Shown here piece after piece: positions 1 to 13,106 of a DNA stretch of 64,000 nt. The notes below the pieces were generated by a model. It did not search any database and was not told the DNA's origin. It saw only the letters and a program-made list of their open reading frames with translations. Positions within the stretch are counted from its first letter, which is position 1, and each line of letters begins with the position of its first letter. Both the position numbers and the translations under genes were made by a program. The stretch is from Xiphydria camelus. Taxonomy: Eukaryota > Arthropoda > Insecta > Hymenoptera > Xiphydriidae. The stretch spans positions 1,371,501 to 1,435,500 of the forward strand of contig OY783199.1 in NCBI GenBank assembly GCA_963678675.1, in the 5' to 3' direction.

Positions 1-3000
1 TAACCTATTCAAAATAGGGTCTGTTGCCTGAAATCAAAAGTTTACTTTTTATACTTGCTACGATATAATTTTGTAATTGAGTTTGCCTTGCCCTGGTTAG
101 GCAACGTATTGTTGACGTGTGAGATAGGGGACGGTACGCGCCTGCAAACATTTTTTCAAATATCCCTTACTTATACCAACTGTATAGTATGTATCTGGAA
201 TGTCCCATGCATTTATGGTATATAATTGGGATATACCCCTGGTACATACTTTGCTGTTTGTGTTGTGACTTATACTAAGGTGCGACTTGAAGATCATTGT
301 GGATCGGTAGCAGGAAAGCAAACGCGGTACGAATGAAAAGATCGATCGCTGCACTCAAAGTTAAACGCAGAGAAGCTGTGGATACATCGAGGGTAGCCGG
401 AATATTGATCTTCTCATAAATGTGCCTTTAAAAACTTTCGCGAAATGCAACTTCCCATTCTTGAAATGGTAACAACCACATTATAGTGACGCCTATACCG
501 TCAAGGCCAATTAGCGTTTGAATTGCAGAATAACAGTAATGAATAAATATTTTTTTTACTTTCACATAACGCAGTGGATTGCTATAAACAACGTTTCCGT
601 AATATAGTCGTCCTATATCCTCATAACACAAACATCTTTCAAAAAGATTTCAGGGACGCTACTTTGCAGGATTGAAATCAATTCAGTTAGGTAACACATT
701 CCAGACACGTTTTACATAAATGAAAATATCCGCGAAAACATCTAATAGACAGGTGAGTTACCTAAGAGGTAGGATTGGCATGTGGCCTAAAACGACTAAT
801 ATCGGGGTGTATCATTGTTTCTCCTCAGTTTGGTTAAGCTTCTCTTTACGATGAGGGCTGTTAAACTCGTTATGAAGAGAAACCTGATTAAACAGCGGAA
901 AAAATGGAATAGCCGGATATTAGTCGCTTTAAGCCATACACCGATTTCCCCTCTTAAGCAACTCACTCTATATAGTATTTTAAAGATATTTCTTTCAAAA
1001 TCACGCGACTGGTTCATTTTCTCTCCTCTTTACTACTTAACTAATAAAATCATCTTATTCAATACGCTGCTCGATTCTAATCATGTTTTCTTTCTTGCTA
1101 CGATCGCACCATGTTACATGAATACAATTTCCTAATGAGAAGTTATCCAATAGTGTAAAAGCAACTTTCACGCTTTATCTACAGAATGAAGCTTCGAGTT
1201 GTTCAAATCCTGGACATTGTGCAGATTCGTGCGAGTTAACGACGCGAGTGTTTCGAGAAGGGGCTCAAAAATATCCGGGTGCTGTCACTCCCGGTGCACA
1301 AGTTTTCGAGAATCTTAAAAGTGCCAAGTGCGTTTTCTTTTCTTAACAGGGATATATTAACCGAAGCCAATTCGCTGGCCGAAATTCGAAAAAAAATGCA
1401 GCTTACAATTAAGAATGCCGATATAGGTCAGTTCTATCGATGCTGAGCTCAGTTTAAACTTCGCTCAACTTCAAATTTTGATAGTTCTTTAGCCGTTTCT
1501 ATAGAAATCGAAGTTTAAACGGCTTAACATTGCCGAACCTGGTCCTATGTTGAACTTGGAGCGTTACTAGCTGAAAAAGCGTAATCAAGTTGTACGATAA
1601 CGCGATTAAGGAGCAGAGCTAGGTCCTACTTCTGCTCCTCTTCTTTCTGTCCAGGAAAAGAGTATTTTGTACGATCAGCAAGCGTTGGAGTTGTATCTCC
1701 GTTAATGAGAGCAACATTACGTCTGATAATATCGTGCAGATCTATAGCACTGACGCTTTTATCGCGATCGAGTTAGGGTCGTCGTGTAATATCTGGCGAG
1801 ACGACATACAGAGGATAAAGCGAGGAGCAAAAACTTATGCGACTTATCGCGCCAAGTCCCGTGGGGACTTTAGTTAGGATCGTCCTAATAATATTATAAG
1901 AGAAGAGAAAGTTCGAGGACAGTTTTAGAAACGAGTTTTGCGGACACGTGTGAAAGAGCCTGTATGATAAAGAACAAAATAGTAGTGATTCTCCTAAACG
2001 TAACAACGGTACGATACGTATAGATATTTTATAAGTGAAAACAAAATGATCATGTATGTTTATTGCTTATAGAGAATAATAAAAATTCAATGTCATAGAA
2101 CTGCTCTCCTACTACATTATCGTCAGCGTCTAAACAGTTCCCGACTTTCCTGGAAGTATTTTCGTCCAACGCAATCATTTAAATTCTTCGCGCGATTTAT
2201 TCCAGTGATATTTTTATTTTTTGATACTATTCGCAGAACGTGTTTTTACGATAACTCTACGATAACACGTCTTGATATCGCGTAATGCTTCTCGAAACGG
2301 TTGAACGATTCTTTACTTTCTAGCTGCGGTGTTTTAATCTGTATATACATGCATATGCGCGTGCGTATGTGTCAATCGCAATCATTTTATTATATAATCA
2401 TTTCATAAAAAAATACATTCACACTTATCTATTGACTAGTCAGATTAGCACCTAAGTAGTTGCGCGATGCCGAAACATTTCAAGTGTACACTTTGACGTT
2501 GGAATGTTGAAGAATACGGAATTAACTGAAAAATCAAAGATTTAAATTTCGACATGTGAGGAGTACAACTGCATCAGTGTCTACACTGCGAGACTTCCGC
2601 ATTCGTTTTTTTTTTGTACATGTACATCCTATAACAATGGATGGATTATAATTAGTATCAACTCTTAAAAATTAAGCGATTCAATCGGTTATCGAGACTT
2701 ATTTATATACACTATATCGTCATTTCAATGAACGCAGACGACATTGAATGAATTTATATACACAGATGAAAATTGCCTTGTGGGGAATTCCGGGGATTAC
2801 GAAATTGATCAGTAGTAGACCTCTAGAACTTCGATAAAGCGACGGTATAATAAATAGTGCCAAAGAAGTTGACTTGTAACTATGTTTTTGCAAAACAAAA
2901 TTATAAAGCTAGCGAACCCTCGAAAGTTTCTAAAAAGATCTCATGCGTTTCTAATCGCGACCCTCGCGTTTCCCATCTCGACAGTTTCAAGAAAAAATGT

Positions 3001-3342
3001 ATCGATGCAAATGCGGTATGATAGTTTTCGTGGAAGCGACTCGTGTCGAATGGACGCGGATGGAAATGGCCTTACGGATGGATGGTATACAATATGTGGC
3101 TGGGTCGTGAAATGAAGAACAACATAATGCATTTAATGAGCGATTGTTTATTATGCTCTTATGATCACTTGTCATACAGGTAACGATGCTTCTCATGAAT
3201 GAAAATAGTTAATATATTATGTTTATTTATAATTATTTAACATTGAATGGAATAAATCGGTGATGAAAAAATAACAATTTGTGGGTGCAAATCAATGTTG
3301 GAGAGGTTGTTGGTTAGACGAGTGTAGTAGAATAATCGTTAG

Positions 3343-3399
3343 GAGTAGTAGTAGCGGTAGTAGTAGCAGTAGTAGTAGTAGTGATAATAATAGTAATAG
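3343..3399. repeat. (AGT)n microsatellite
   Basis: Imperfect AGT trinucleotide run drifting into AAT units at its 3' end. One frame reads as a poly-serine tract, but the surrounding open frame has no other protein-like character. Confidence 0.85.
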
Positions 3400-5320
3400 T
3401 TTTCTTTCCTCATTCTGCGATATAATAACTAATTTACACTTCGTTAATAGCGATGCCCGGGAGGACACGTTTAGGTGTCAATGTGATTTTTTTTTCTTTA
3501 ATGTTGTTTATCTCTAGTGTGTTTGTTTGCGTCTACGTGCATGTGTATGTGTGCGTGAGTGTGTCCAAGCGGATGGAATTCTAATGAAAATTAAAAATGT
3601 ATTATTCCGAGATATTTACGGACGGTGATAATAAATAGAAAAACAAAAATTATTCTCGCAAGCGAGCCACGTAATGAGTAGGTATCGATAAGATACTATG
3701 TACGTGCATTACTGTGCACTTCGAAGGAGACATTTCTCCCTCGAGTACAACGCAGCCCCCCTCTATACGGCCAGGGAGTTCGAAGAATTCGAATTCGAGC
3801 GATCGCTCTTTCTCTCCAATCTTCGCAATGTCAACTCACGTTTACACCGATAATTTAGACAGCGATTTGTACCCCAGAACCGGTGTCTCGAAATATCATG
3901 TGTAAAACGTCCGTCCTAAATTTTCGGTGCAATATCGTACTCGTTATCTCGTATTTCTCCTGTGAGATGTTCACGAAACGTTCACAGCTCTCGACACACC
4001 GGCTTTGCTTCAAGGTGAGATTCTCTAGATTTCTAAACCACGATTAGAATGCGCTGCGAAGTTCTTGCTTCTGACGAAAGCCACGAGCCTCTAAGGCTCC
4101 CGCGGCAGACCTCGCCTGGGGGGAGAACAAAGTACAAAGTGCAAAGTGGCAATATGCATTCACCGCTGTGTCAAGAGAATGACAGATTCGAAGAAGCGAT
4201 GTATTATAACAAATTCGTACGGCTAGAACGTCGCGAATAAATTAGAAAAAAATTTCCTCGAGCTGATCGAATTGAAAATGTTGCAGTTTGAGGAAACTTG
4301 ACAAAACAAGCCAACAAAGATGTGTATATATATGTGTGATGCGTATGCATGAAGTAATACGGGGCGAACCCGCGGCTACAGAAGGAAAAAGGAGCGATGA
4401 AAGCCACAGCTCTTAGGACTCCGTTACCCGGCGCACAAAAAAAAATGATATAGTAGAGTAGTGCAATTTCGAGTGTGATTATCCTGTTATTTATAAGTTT
4501 TTAACTCACATCGATATAGATTTTATTTATAAGTTGAAACTTAAAGAATAGCCAGACTCGAAATCAGAATTACACCACCCCTTCTTACGATCGGTTCTCT
4601 GATTGTGAGTTGATTAACATTCTGCTTCGGTACCGTGCTATATGCAGCTCCGTTTTCCTCCCAGTCATACTCGCGGCAAAAAAAAGAAGTCAGTAAGCAC
4701 GTGCGCAACGATCGGGCTCTTAAATTATGTTCTAGCCGAAAGGAATGTAAGGGCATCTTTTGTACAATACTCGAGAGCGTACTGCGGCAATGACGAATAG
4801 CTCAGAGCGATTCCCTTAGCCAGTGCAGCCAGCTGCTGTGGCGCTAGGAAACGTTACAATACACGGATATTTACATCGTTTTCTTTTTCGGGAGAGCTAA
4901 TCGTGAGATGCGCGAACTGATGCAAGCGAATATATATACTATAAGGGTCGAAGCACAATATGACGCACTGCATCCAATGTGAAACCTTTCTCTCTTTCTC
5001 GCTTTCTCTCTCACTCTGTCTATCTCACTTCCATTTTTTTATATACTTCTGTATCATCCATCATATATATATATTTCTGTGTAAATAGGCGCGATAATAG
5101 TGTTACGAGTGTATGTGCCATAGAAGGGAAAGCATGTCTGTATGCGTGTGTATGTGCACGTGTGACTCTTAGCGATAGAACTACTTAATATACTCTCAAC
5201 AAGGTACTTTAATATTCTTCTTTGTCCCCGAGCTGCTATGTGCTATTTCCTTTTAATTTCTACCTCAACAACAAACGACGATTTCGTATTCTGGATTCAT
5301 TTTTTACACGTGTGCTCTCA

Positions 5321-5365
5321 ATATATATATACACACATATGTACATGTGTGTATATATATATATA
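5321..5365. repeat. AT/AC palindrome
   Basis: A (TA)n-(CA)n run meets its own reverse complement (TG)n-(TA)n around a central TATGTACAT-like core, giving arms of about 20 bases able to form a cruciform or hairpin. Most likely microsatellite in origin. Confidence 0.75.
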
Positions 5366-8300
5366 CCAGATACAATATATATTATCAATATACCGTAAGT
5401 ATTTCTTTTGTTATATACTTTTTTTTTGTTTAATAGACTAAGCTTAGCTCTCACTTCCATTGAAATAACATTTTTTTACGTACAATTTTGTACAACCTTC
5501 CTGCCGATCGCAAAATGTCTCCGATCTATAGGTGAGACGTGGGAGGATCGATCGTGTGTAGATGTGAAAAAATGACGCCGAGATGGTTTTGCGAGACGAG
5601 GCGCGATAAGGGTGGTCGCGACGAAATTATGCTGGTAAGATCTTTCCGATTTCTCGTTGATTTGAGCTTTTAAATGGTCGATAATTTTGTCGACGATGGA
5701 TAAAAATAAAAATATCGACTGAAAGGAAGTTTTTATAAATCATGGTCGCAAAGACACGACATCAATTGTGATTACCTCTACTCCCGTGAACTTTTCGCCC
5801 ACATGGAAACTACTAAATGGGATCTACAAAAAAGTATTATATACGAATTTCGACCTAAGATTCACAGGATTAGAGATAATTGCGATTCAAGTCCAAACCA
5901 TACGTTCAATTCTATTTGTACCTTGTCTCACGTGGAATAGAAAGAAATAAAATCAAATTTTTATACGCAAAAGAAAATGACGCGCGTCCACCCGATCGCG
6001 TTTAGCGTGATAATCACAATATTGTTCTTTCATAACCGTTATGTTGGCCTTACACGTTACGAATCGCCCTTGGAACATAATCGATTAATTCTCTTATAGT
6101 TAAGTGTTATATTATGTATTTTTATAAATATAATGGGAGTCGAATAGCGCACAACAATGTAACAACTCTTGCGCCTGATAAAACGTCTGTATTTGAGGTC
6201 GCGACTGTGCAAATATTATTTTCCTTTTGTTTAACTATACTTAAAGTACGTTCGATTTCCCGTCGAATTTTTCCTCTTCCCCCACCACGTAATATAACAA
6301 CTCCATCCGTTCTATTGTCGATCAAATGTAATATAATATAATAATCCTCTGTGATCTCTCCCACTCTTTATCTCATTTTCTCATTCTCTCTCTATCACTC
6401 TCTATACATTATATAATCTTGTCTATACATAATATTATATAAATATTATAATTTCGTGATGTCACGATTTCTTTTCTGTGAAGATTCATAAACATATGTA
6501 TATATGCAATATCGTCGGGACCGGTTGAAACGTTTGCCTGGATAGTTACGATGTCGCGAAACCGGCTCGCGAGATCGATTCGCTGAAAGCTTCGTACGAT
6601 TCGTGTAACTACGAACGTAGATTTTGCAATGTTTTTCTGAACGTAAGAAAGAAAGAAAGGGAGAATGTTCTAGACATTCTTCTTCTTCGTAATGTTCCAG
6701 CAGGAAAACATTCTTGAATGGGTTCTTTGAAACATCTCTCCGCCAGGACTTTCTTATTCCCTTTGCCCTAAGTACTTCCCGGGAAATGATTGAAACGTTA
6801 ACCCCCTCACCGACAGCGGGAAGATTTTTTCTAACCGGATCCGTCTTCCTCGATCACGCCTTCTACAGTTAAACATTAACGAGCACGGCCAATGGGGTGG
6901 GTTGGTATGGCACTAAACTGATTGAGGAGGGTGGTGGTGAGTGAAGCGTGCGGGTGAGACGTGTGAAAATAATGTGCATTTTTATACCCTTACACTCTTT
7001 GTTCCTCTTTCCCTTCAGTATCAAACATGACGATGATTAATGGAATTTATGAATCACGAGATAGCCTAGCACACATTGTTAAGAAGTATAATTATGGGAC
7101 ACGCGCATGGTAGAAAGACGTATCGAATTAATTATACATATATCATTTATCACGCTGGTACATATTGAACGTTACGTTATCTCGAGGCGAAGTCGATGCA
7201 ATTCCTACGGTCCCCTGATTGCTAACGCCACACACGCTGCGTTTCGAAATGGATTAGTCTCAATTGAGAATCGTCCGACACTCCGTCGTTCGATAGTAAC
7301 TGAACATATGTAATTATATATCGATATACTCGGTAGAATTGTATGAATTCTACTTATTAAATGAAGATACATTCGGGTTATTTATGCTTGTATCGAGCTT
7401 TCTTAAGTTCAATCGTTTTGCAATGATTAGCGCGATATATTAATAGGTATTCAATAGTTTTCATATTTTTTCGGGAACCCAAATAATTGACTCCTCGCAT
7501 GAAACTGTTCGATACGAAAGCCAAGTCAAATCGCGTTCGTTGCATAAGTGCCATTATTTCCATATTTTGAGAGTATGTCAACTAAGGAAACAGATATAGA
7601 ACAATCTGAAAGTACACGACCAATCCCTCTGCCGCGATTAAATGATATTGTTATCTCAGTCGAACGATAACAAACGCTGAGTTTTACTTAAGATTCGCAA
7701 CAGGAAAGTGAATTCGTATGATTATTACGAAGAAAGGGGAGCACACTCACACCCATGGAAAAAAGAGATCAATATCGATGAGTTCACTTAGAGAGAGAAA
7801 TACAAAATATTTTCAACGAGCCTTTTACTCTCGTTTGGGTATATTATTTCTGTTTTCATTATTATTTTTTTCAGTTTGATCCTCTCAAGAGGGTCAAAAT
7901 GAAAAAAAAAACAATAGAAGGCCATAAGAGGGTTGCGAAAACTCGAAGAAAAAGAGAAAAGGATGGAACTCTTTAGGTGAAATCATCCCGACGGACAAAA
8001 CAAGAGGAAGGAACAATGGAAAGACACGTGCAAGAGAGAATACAGAGCTATGTATATCGCCGAATCGAGCAGCCGGTATTTTGTACAGTAACGAAAGACG
8101 TTGCGAACTAAAGAAAAAGTCGCACGTAGAGAGGATTTGCGACTCGTTCGCGGCACTGCAATTGACAACCGGATTTGGCTGACCGACCACTCCTACGAAT
8201 CTATATACGTATCTCTCTCTAGTTTTTGCTTTCTTCAGATCTCTTACCGAAAACTGTGTGTATGCGTGTGCGGACGAGGCTGTTCTTCCGCAAAGAGTTT

Positions 8301-8553
8301 TAGCGTGGCAAAGACCAGCTTCTCTAGGACCTGTTTTCTCGTTGGGCCCGACGAGGTTGCGAGTCATTTAGCGACCGCGCGACGTCTTACAAACGCTACG
8401 GAAGGTACAGTCTCGTAGCTCGCGCGGAAGGAAGTTCTCTCCTCGATTTGTCCTGGCTCTCGTTGAACATTGCACATGTCGTCAGGTTATTTCTCCTGCG
8501 CAGACAAATTCCTATATTTTCACTCGCGAATGTCAGTCGAAGGGAATAGTTTT

Positions 8554-8784
8554 TCCTGTAAAGGAAATCGATGCTTAGAAAATGTGTAGGCAAGTGAGGA
8601 ATCGATCTTTAAGAACCAAGTTGTCCGTTTAATTTTGGTCAGAATATTAATTCGTTATTCTTATATCAACTTTTCTTCTCCTTCAAAAGAATATTCTGGC
8701 CAAAATTAAATGGACAACTTGGTTCTTAAAGATCGATTCCTCACTTGCCTACACATTTTCTAAGCATCGATTTCCTTTATAGGA
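8554..8784 (+). repeat. 95-bp inverted repeat (long hairpin, hpRNA candidate)
   Basis: The arms 8554-8648 and 8690-8784 are exactly equal in length (95 nt), have no indels and are separated by a 41-nt loop. They differ at three positions only (8558/8780, 8627/8711, 8640/8698). In a plus-strand RNA all three are G-U pairs, so the stem would be uninterrupted: 92 Watson-Crick plus 3 wobble pairs. In a minus-strand RNA the same positions would be C-A mismatches. I see no target-site duplication at the ends and no coding content. It could be a hairpin siRNA precursor, or a recent inverted duplication or fold-back element. Confidence 0.9.
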
Positions 8785-10290
8785 CGTCTATACTTCAATG
8801 TTATCACTCTCTCTTTCGTTCTTGTTCTGACAACAGACTTTCCAAAGAATACACGCAAGGAGTGAACATATTGTGGCCCCCTGTAAATATCTATAGGGAT
8901 ACGAAATAAACCTTTTATCCAAATTTAATCGGTCGACTTGGCCTTTTCCGATCAATGCCTCAACTACCCGTAAGTGGTTTGCGCTATAATATTTTATATT
9001 TTTGTTTACTTTTAAATATTCTATTCTTCCCGCTTCAGTTTTTGGTAATGCGCTCCACAAATAATAAATCGATTTATCACATCGAATGCAATTATTATGA
9101 TATTGAGAGTTCTTATGAAATGATACAGATTTTCGAAAGACGCAATCATGTGTTAAGCTCAAAAATAAATTTTGGTCATTTGGACGAAACGCGCGCATTT
9201 CTGCTTACGTTCATCTGTGTGTGTGTACGAAGGAAACTAATGCTTTAACATTCTTAGGTCACATGCTCTGCATGTTTTCAGTTGCTAATGCGCACCAAAT
9301 TAGTTTCGTTTGTTCTTACTACCAGGCGTGGATACTATTGAATGCTTTTATGTATGTTAATGATTATGGAGATGTGTAAGAATGAAGCGAAGAGAGGGTT
9401 TTACGGGTGTAAAAAAGAAAGGAAAATTAATCTTGAGTATAATAGTATAGACGGAGAAAAATATATAGAGAAGAGAGCACATATCGATGCACATTATGGA
9501 ATATGCTTAAACTCAGATTATTTCTTTACCTATGAATTTTTCGACCGTGTTGGTGGAAAAATTTTGATTGATTTAGCATGGCTTACAAAAATTGCTCTAC
9601 GAATTTTGATCCAAAGCTCATAGGTAAGTATATAATCGTAATGAAAATAAATGGCATTGTGTACCAACATGTTATTCCCTTCTTTATTAATGAAATATTT
9701 AAAATCCCCATTGTAAAAGTTTGATCGATGCGGATTGGGAGCTAATGGAAGCGAAGCGACGAAAAAGTTGACTATAGTGCGAATCGATAAATCTAAACAT
9801 CGCAAATGCTTAAGTTCTTTTAAATAATAGAAATGTTCGGTCGAATGCCGTTGGTTGCACTGTGTGTAAGGACTCAATTATGCTTTGTTTGTATGTATTT
9901 TACGTCTGTGAAACATGTAATAATCACTTTAACAACTCTCTTGCTCATAAGTTACTACAATCCTAGAAATAACACTAACAAGATGTGTTCTAGATGAATT
10001 TTTAGATAATCAACCTAACTAATGACCTAACAATAATATTACTCTTCGTTTATCGTAAATACGGTATATATATATATATATAATATATATAATCTGCAAT
10101 TTTTTAAATATCTCCGTGATTTTTTAGAACCTAATGCGGTGAAACCGCAATGAAACATGATTAGCGATGAGTTCGCGTAGAATTTCTAGGTAAACGTAAA
10201 ACTTCTTTTCCTTTCCATCACGGATACAAATGTACTTCCTTATTGTTTTGTCAACAATATTTATAATATCATTTGAGTTTCTTATAACTG

Positions 10291-10332
10291 ATGTAATATA
10301 TTATATATATATATATTATATATTCATTACAT
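10291..10332. repeat. TA-rich palindrome
   Basis: ATGTAATATATTATA... meets its reverse complement ending in CATTACAT, with arms of about 20 bases around a (TA)n centre. A possible cruciform; probably microsatellite-derived. Confidence 0.7.
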
Positions 10333-12260
10333 GTGTGTGGTCGTGCGCGAATGCACGCGCGCACGCACACACGTCTCAGTTTTAATGTTTCAGATAATAT
10401 GATTTCTCTTTTCTGGTAATAATCTAAATTAATTTCTCCCCCTCTATATATTCTCTCTTTTTGTCATTCTCACGGACCTCTTTCTTTTCCTACTCTCACT
10501 GTCTCTCTATCTCTCTCTTTATTTCTCCCACAGTAATATATTATATTTAATAATGTTATGCGATATTTATAAATATACAAGTCATTAGTTTAAAGAGCGG
10601 TGAGCCAGCGTCTCCACTACGAATTGTACTTCAGTGTACAGCTCTCTCTCTCTCTTTCTCTCTTTACATATATATGATTCGTATATGTATATACTTCATC
10701 CGAAGTTACGTCTAATTTTTCATTTCTTAATCATTTACTAATGTAGAAATATACGTCCATCGCCCGAACGCATATCGTCCATGTATCTTACGTCACCCCC
10801 CTTCCTATTACCTATATATTATCTCTGTCAAACAACGATTCTCTAGAACATTTGATTGCTAACAAACAGTACAGTATTTCCTCCGCGATCTAAAAGATGA
10901 TGTGCGCGTACATTTCAAGATGACCACTAAACATTGTACCGCGCAGATTTTCATGACGCGCGAGGAATAATTAACAATTATTTGACAACCACGCTACCGC
11001 GAGAAACGGCCTCCCGACGAGCATCATCGCGTACAGGCCGCAGTTGGACGAACAAAAAGGAATGCTACGATTTTCTACCGGTCCGCTTGGAAGAAAAACG
11101 ACAGAGGAAACCCATTACTTGCAAGACCACGGAATTCAATGTCATTTCCCTATATGAGACTTTCAGCTTTCTTGCATAATTCCTTCATCACGGAAAAAAT
11201 CTGATCCCGCGAGTTCGAAATGATCTCTATCCCTCTTGTACACTTTGATTTGTCAATGTACAAAATGAAACATTCTACTTTGAAAATAATCTTGAAAAGT
11301 ATTCCTTCTTAATTCTTTAATATAGACAGGCTAACCACGTTCCTTGGAGCTTATCAGGATGTACGTATATAATATGCATATATCTCTTCTCTTAGTCTAA
11401 ATATACGTGTATTATACGATATTTTCTTTCTTCTGGTAAAAGTTGAATATACCTATACGAATGGGATAGTAATCGTGACGCGATGAGATCTCAGCTCGCA
11501 TTCACATTCCATTAAATCGCTATTGGCATTAAAATGAAGACGCTTTTTTACTTCTCAGTTTCTAACTGAATTGAAGAATGAGCAGTTCGTCTTTCAGAAG
11601 CACAAGAGCACGTCCAACGGTGATAGCGAGTGTTGCATGCTAGCCTCAGAGTTTAAACGCGATGGAATTTGAGGAAGATCGTGCCTTTGAGACGAGTGAA
11701 AGATCTGACCAAAGTTCTCTCTACGGATGGGGGAAACGAGCAGAATGATCTAATTTGCATCCATTTCTCTGCCATCTTCGCGAGGAGCAAAGTGTAGAGC
11801 GAGCTAAGAACAAAATTTACCACGAGAAAATGGGCAATAATTGTCATTATCTCAGCCGGACCAGCCAGCCATCGAGAAGCATCCGTCATTTGAAAACGCG
11901 CACCTCGTCGAAACAGTCTTTTTGCGATCTGCACACGTGGGACATCTTTGGTATTATCAAGGCGGGAAACGCTTAGATCTGTTCGACTTACATTCGTCGG
12001 TGGTTCGGCTCGATCATTCCTCGATTGAAAGGGACTTTACCGAAGGATGCGGTCTTGCGCACGGCGCAGAGTGCAGGAACGCGATGAAGCAATTGAGACG
12101 CACACACGCGTGTGAGATAGAAACAAAGAGGGACGGGCGAATATCGCACGGCTCCTAAAAAACTACAATAAAACTGCTTGACAGTCCGAGCCCTAGTAGG
12201 GATTATGGATTCTTCGTGTCGATGTTACTATCCCCCTCCCCCCCCAAGTAATTTCTAGAT

Positions 12261-12281
12261 AAGAAGAAGAAGAAGAAGAAG
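12261..12281. repeat. (AAG)n microsatellite
   Basis: Seven uninterrupted AAG units directly after a C-rich tract. Confidence 0.9.
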
Positions 12282-12847
12282 CACAATCGTACTGATATAG
12301 GGGAGGTCGGAAATCGAGAAAACACTCGACCCAAAAATTCTGACCTTCGGAAAATTCCACTGTACCCTCAAATCCCTCCCGATCTTCTCCCGAATACCTG
12401 ATTCCTATGTCAAATGTTACAAGCTAGAATGCCCTGCCCAAAGATTATCGATAAATAAACAGAGTCCTCATCGAACTTGCAAGTCGTCGTCGAGAGAGAT
12501 CAACGAGACGGTCGGCCACCGCTATCGTGCCTTCATCGGAAAAGCGCCCGTCATTGCACTTTGCCGAAAGTGCCCTGCGATCAATGTTTCGATTCGACGG
12601 TACGCGTGCACAGTTTCACCGTGGTGCGTCGTCGTCTACTCTTCCGTCACTACCTCCTTCGTGTACCCTAACGTACCGTATAACTAAATATATGTATATA
12701 TTTTATGTGGCTCTGATGTGGTGTAATATATGCGCATGTGTGATAAAGCCCCGTAACGCGGTGGTGTATCACAGAACAATTGTAGTAGTATCATATAATA
12801 TATAATATTTATATGTAAGAATCTTAAAAGTTAAGATAAACGTTAAC

Positions 12848-12970
12848 GAGCCGTGATGGATGGTGGTGTGGAAGATATTGGGTGATGTACGACGATGCAA
12901 GCGTTATAGACTGTGATGCCCGCGGTGATGGATGTGTGACAATTGGTGGTAAGGTGGTGGTGGTGATGTC
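12848..12970 (-). promoter_or_regulatory. YCAY cluster downstream of the Nova stop (candidate autoregulatory site)
   Basis: On the minus (sense) strand this 120-base stretch contains about 15 YCAY tetramers (RTGR on the plus strand), including a run of CACC repeats at 12953-12966. It starts about 135 bases past the Nova stop codon. Clustered YCAY is the known RNA target of Nova/Pasilla KH domains, so a feedback binding site is an inference from motif density and position. It could also be a simple GTG/ATG-rich low-complexity patch. Confidence 0.5.
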
Positions 12971-13106
12971 GAGTGTCAAACTTATAGGGGAAAGGAGGGA
13001 GCTGCCCTAGAGTGTCTCAGAATGCGAAGAGGACGCATGTAACCGCATGGAGCTCGACAATGAGGATGAGAGCGTTCGAAAGTGCGCATTATCGCACCGC
13101 GTAAAA

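Larger units (their letters stand above)
1..8553. other. non-coding stretch, no gene recognised
   Basis: AT-rich sequence with many short open frames on both strands, none resembling a protein family I know and none showing a convincing splice-linked series. It contains microsatellites and AT palindromes (listed separately). It may be far 3' UTR or intergenic DNA downstream of the minus-strand Nova gene, but nothing in the sequence fixes where that transcript ends; AATAAA signals on the minus strand are frequent. Confidence 0.6.
8785..13106 (-). other. 3' flank / presumed long 3' UTR of Nova
   Basis: No credible coding frame in the 4.3 kb after the Nova stop codon at 13107. The stretch is AU-rich with several minus-strand AATAAA signals (TTTATT on the plus strand), TA runs and pyrimidine tracts. 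Nova-family genes usually have long 3' UTRs, so part of this is probably transcribed with the gene; the end point is not determinable here. Confidence 0.5.

Noticed and set aside
3281..3517. Poly-serine open frame
   Set aside because: Produced by the (AGT)n microsatellite; flanking residues have no protein-like character.
7894..8418. 157-codon minus-strand and 105-codon plus-strand frames
   Set aside because: Phe-rich low-complexity end and non-ATG start (157-codon frame); no family resemblance on either strand.
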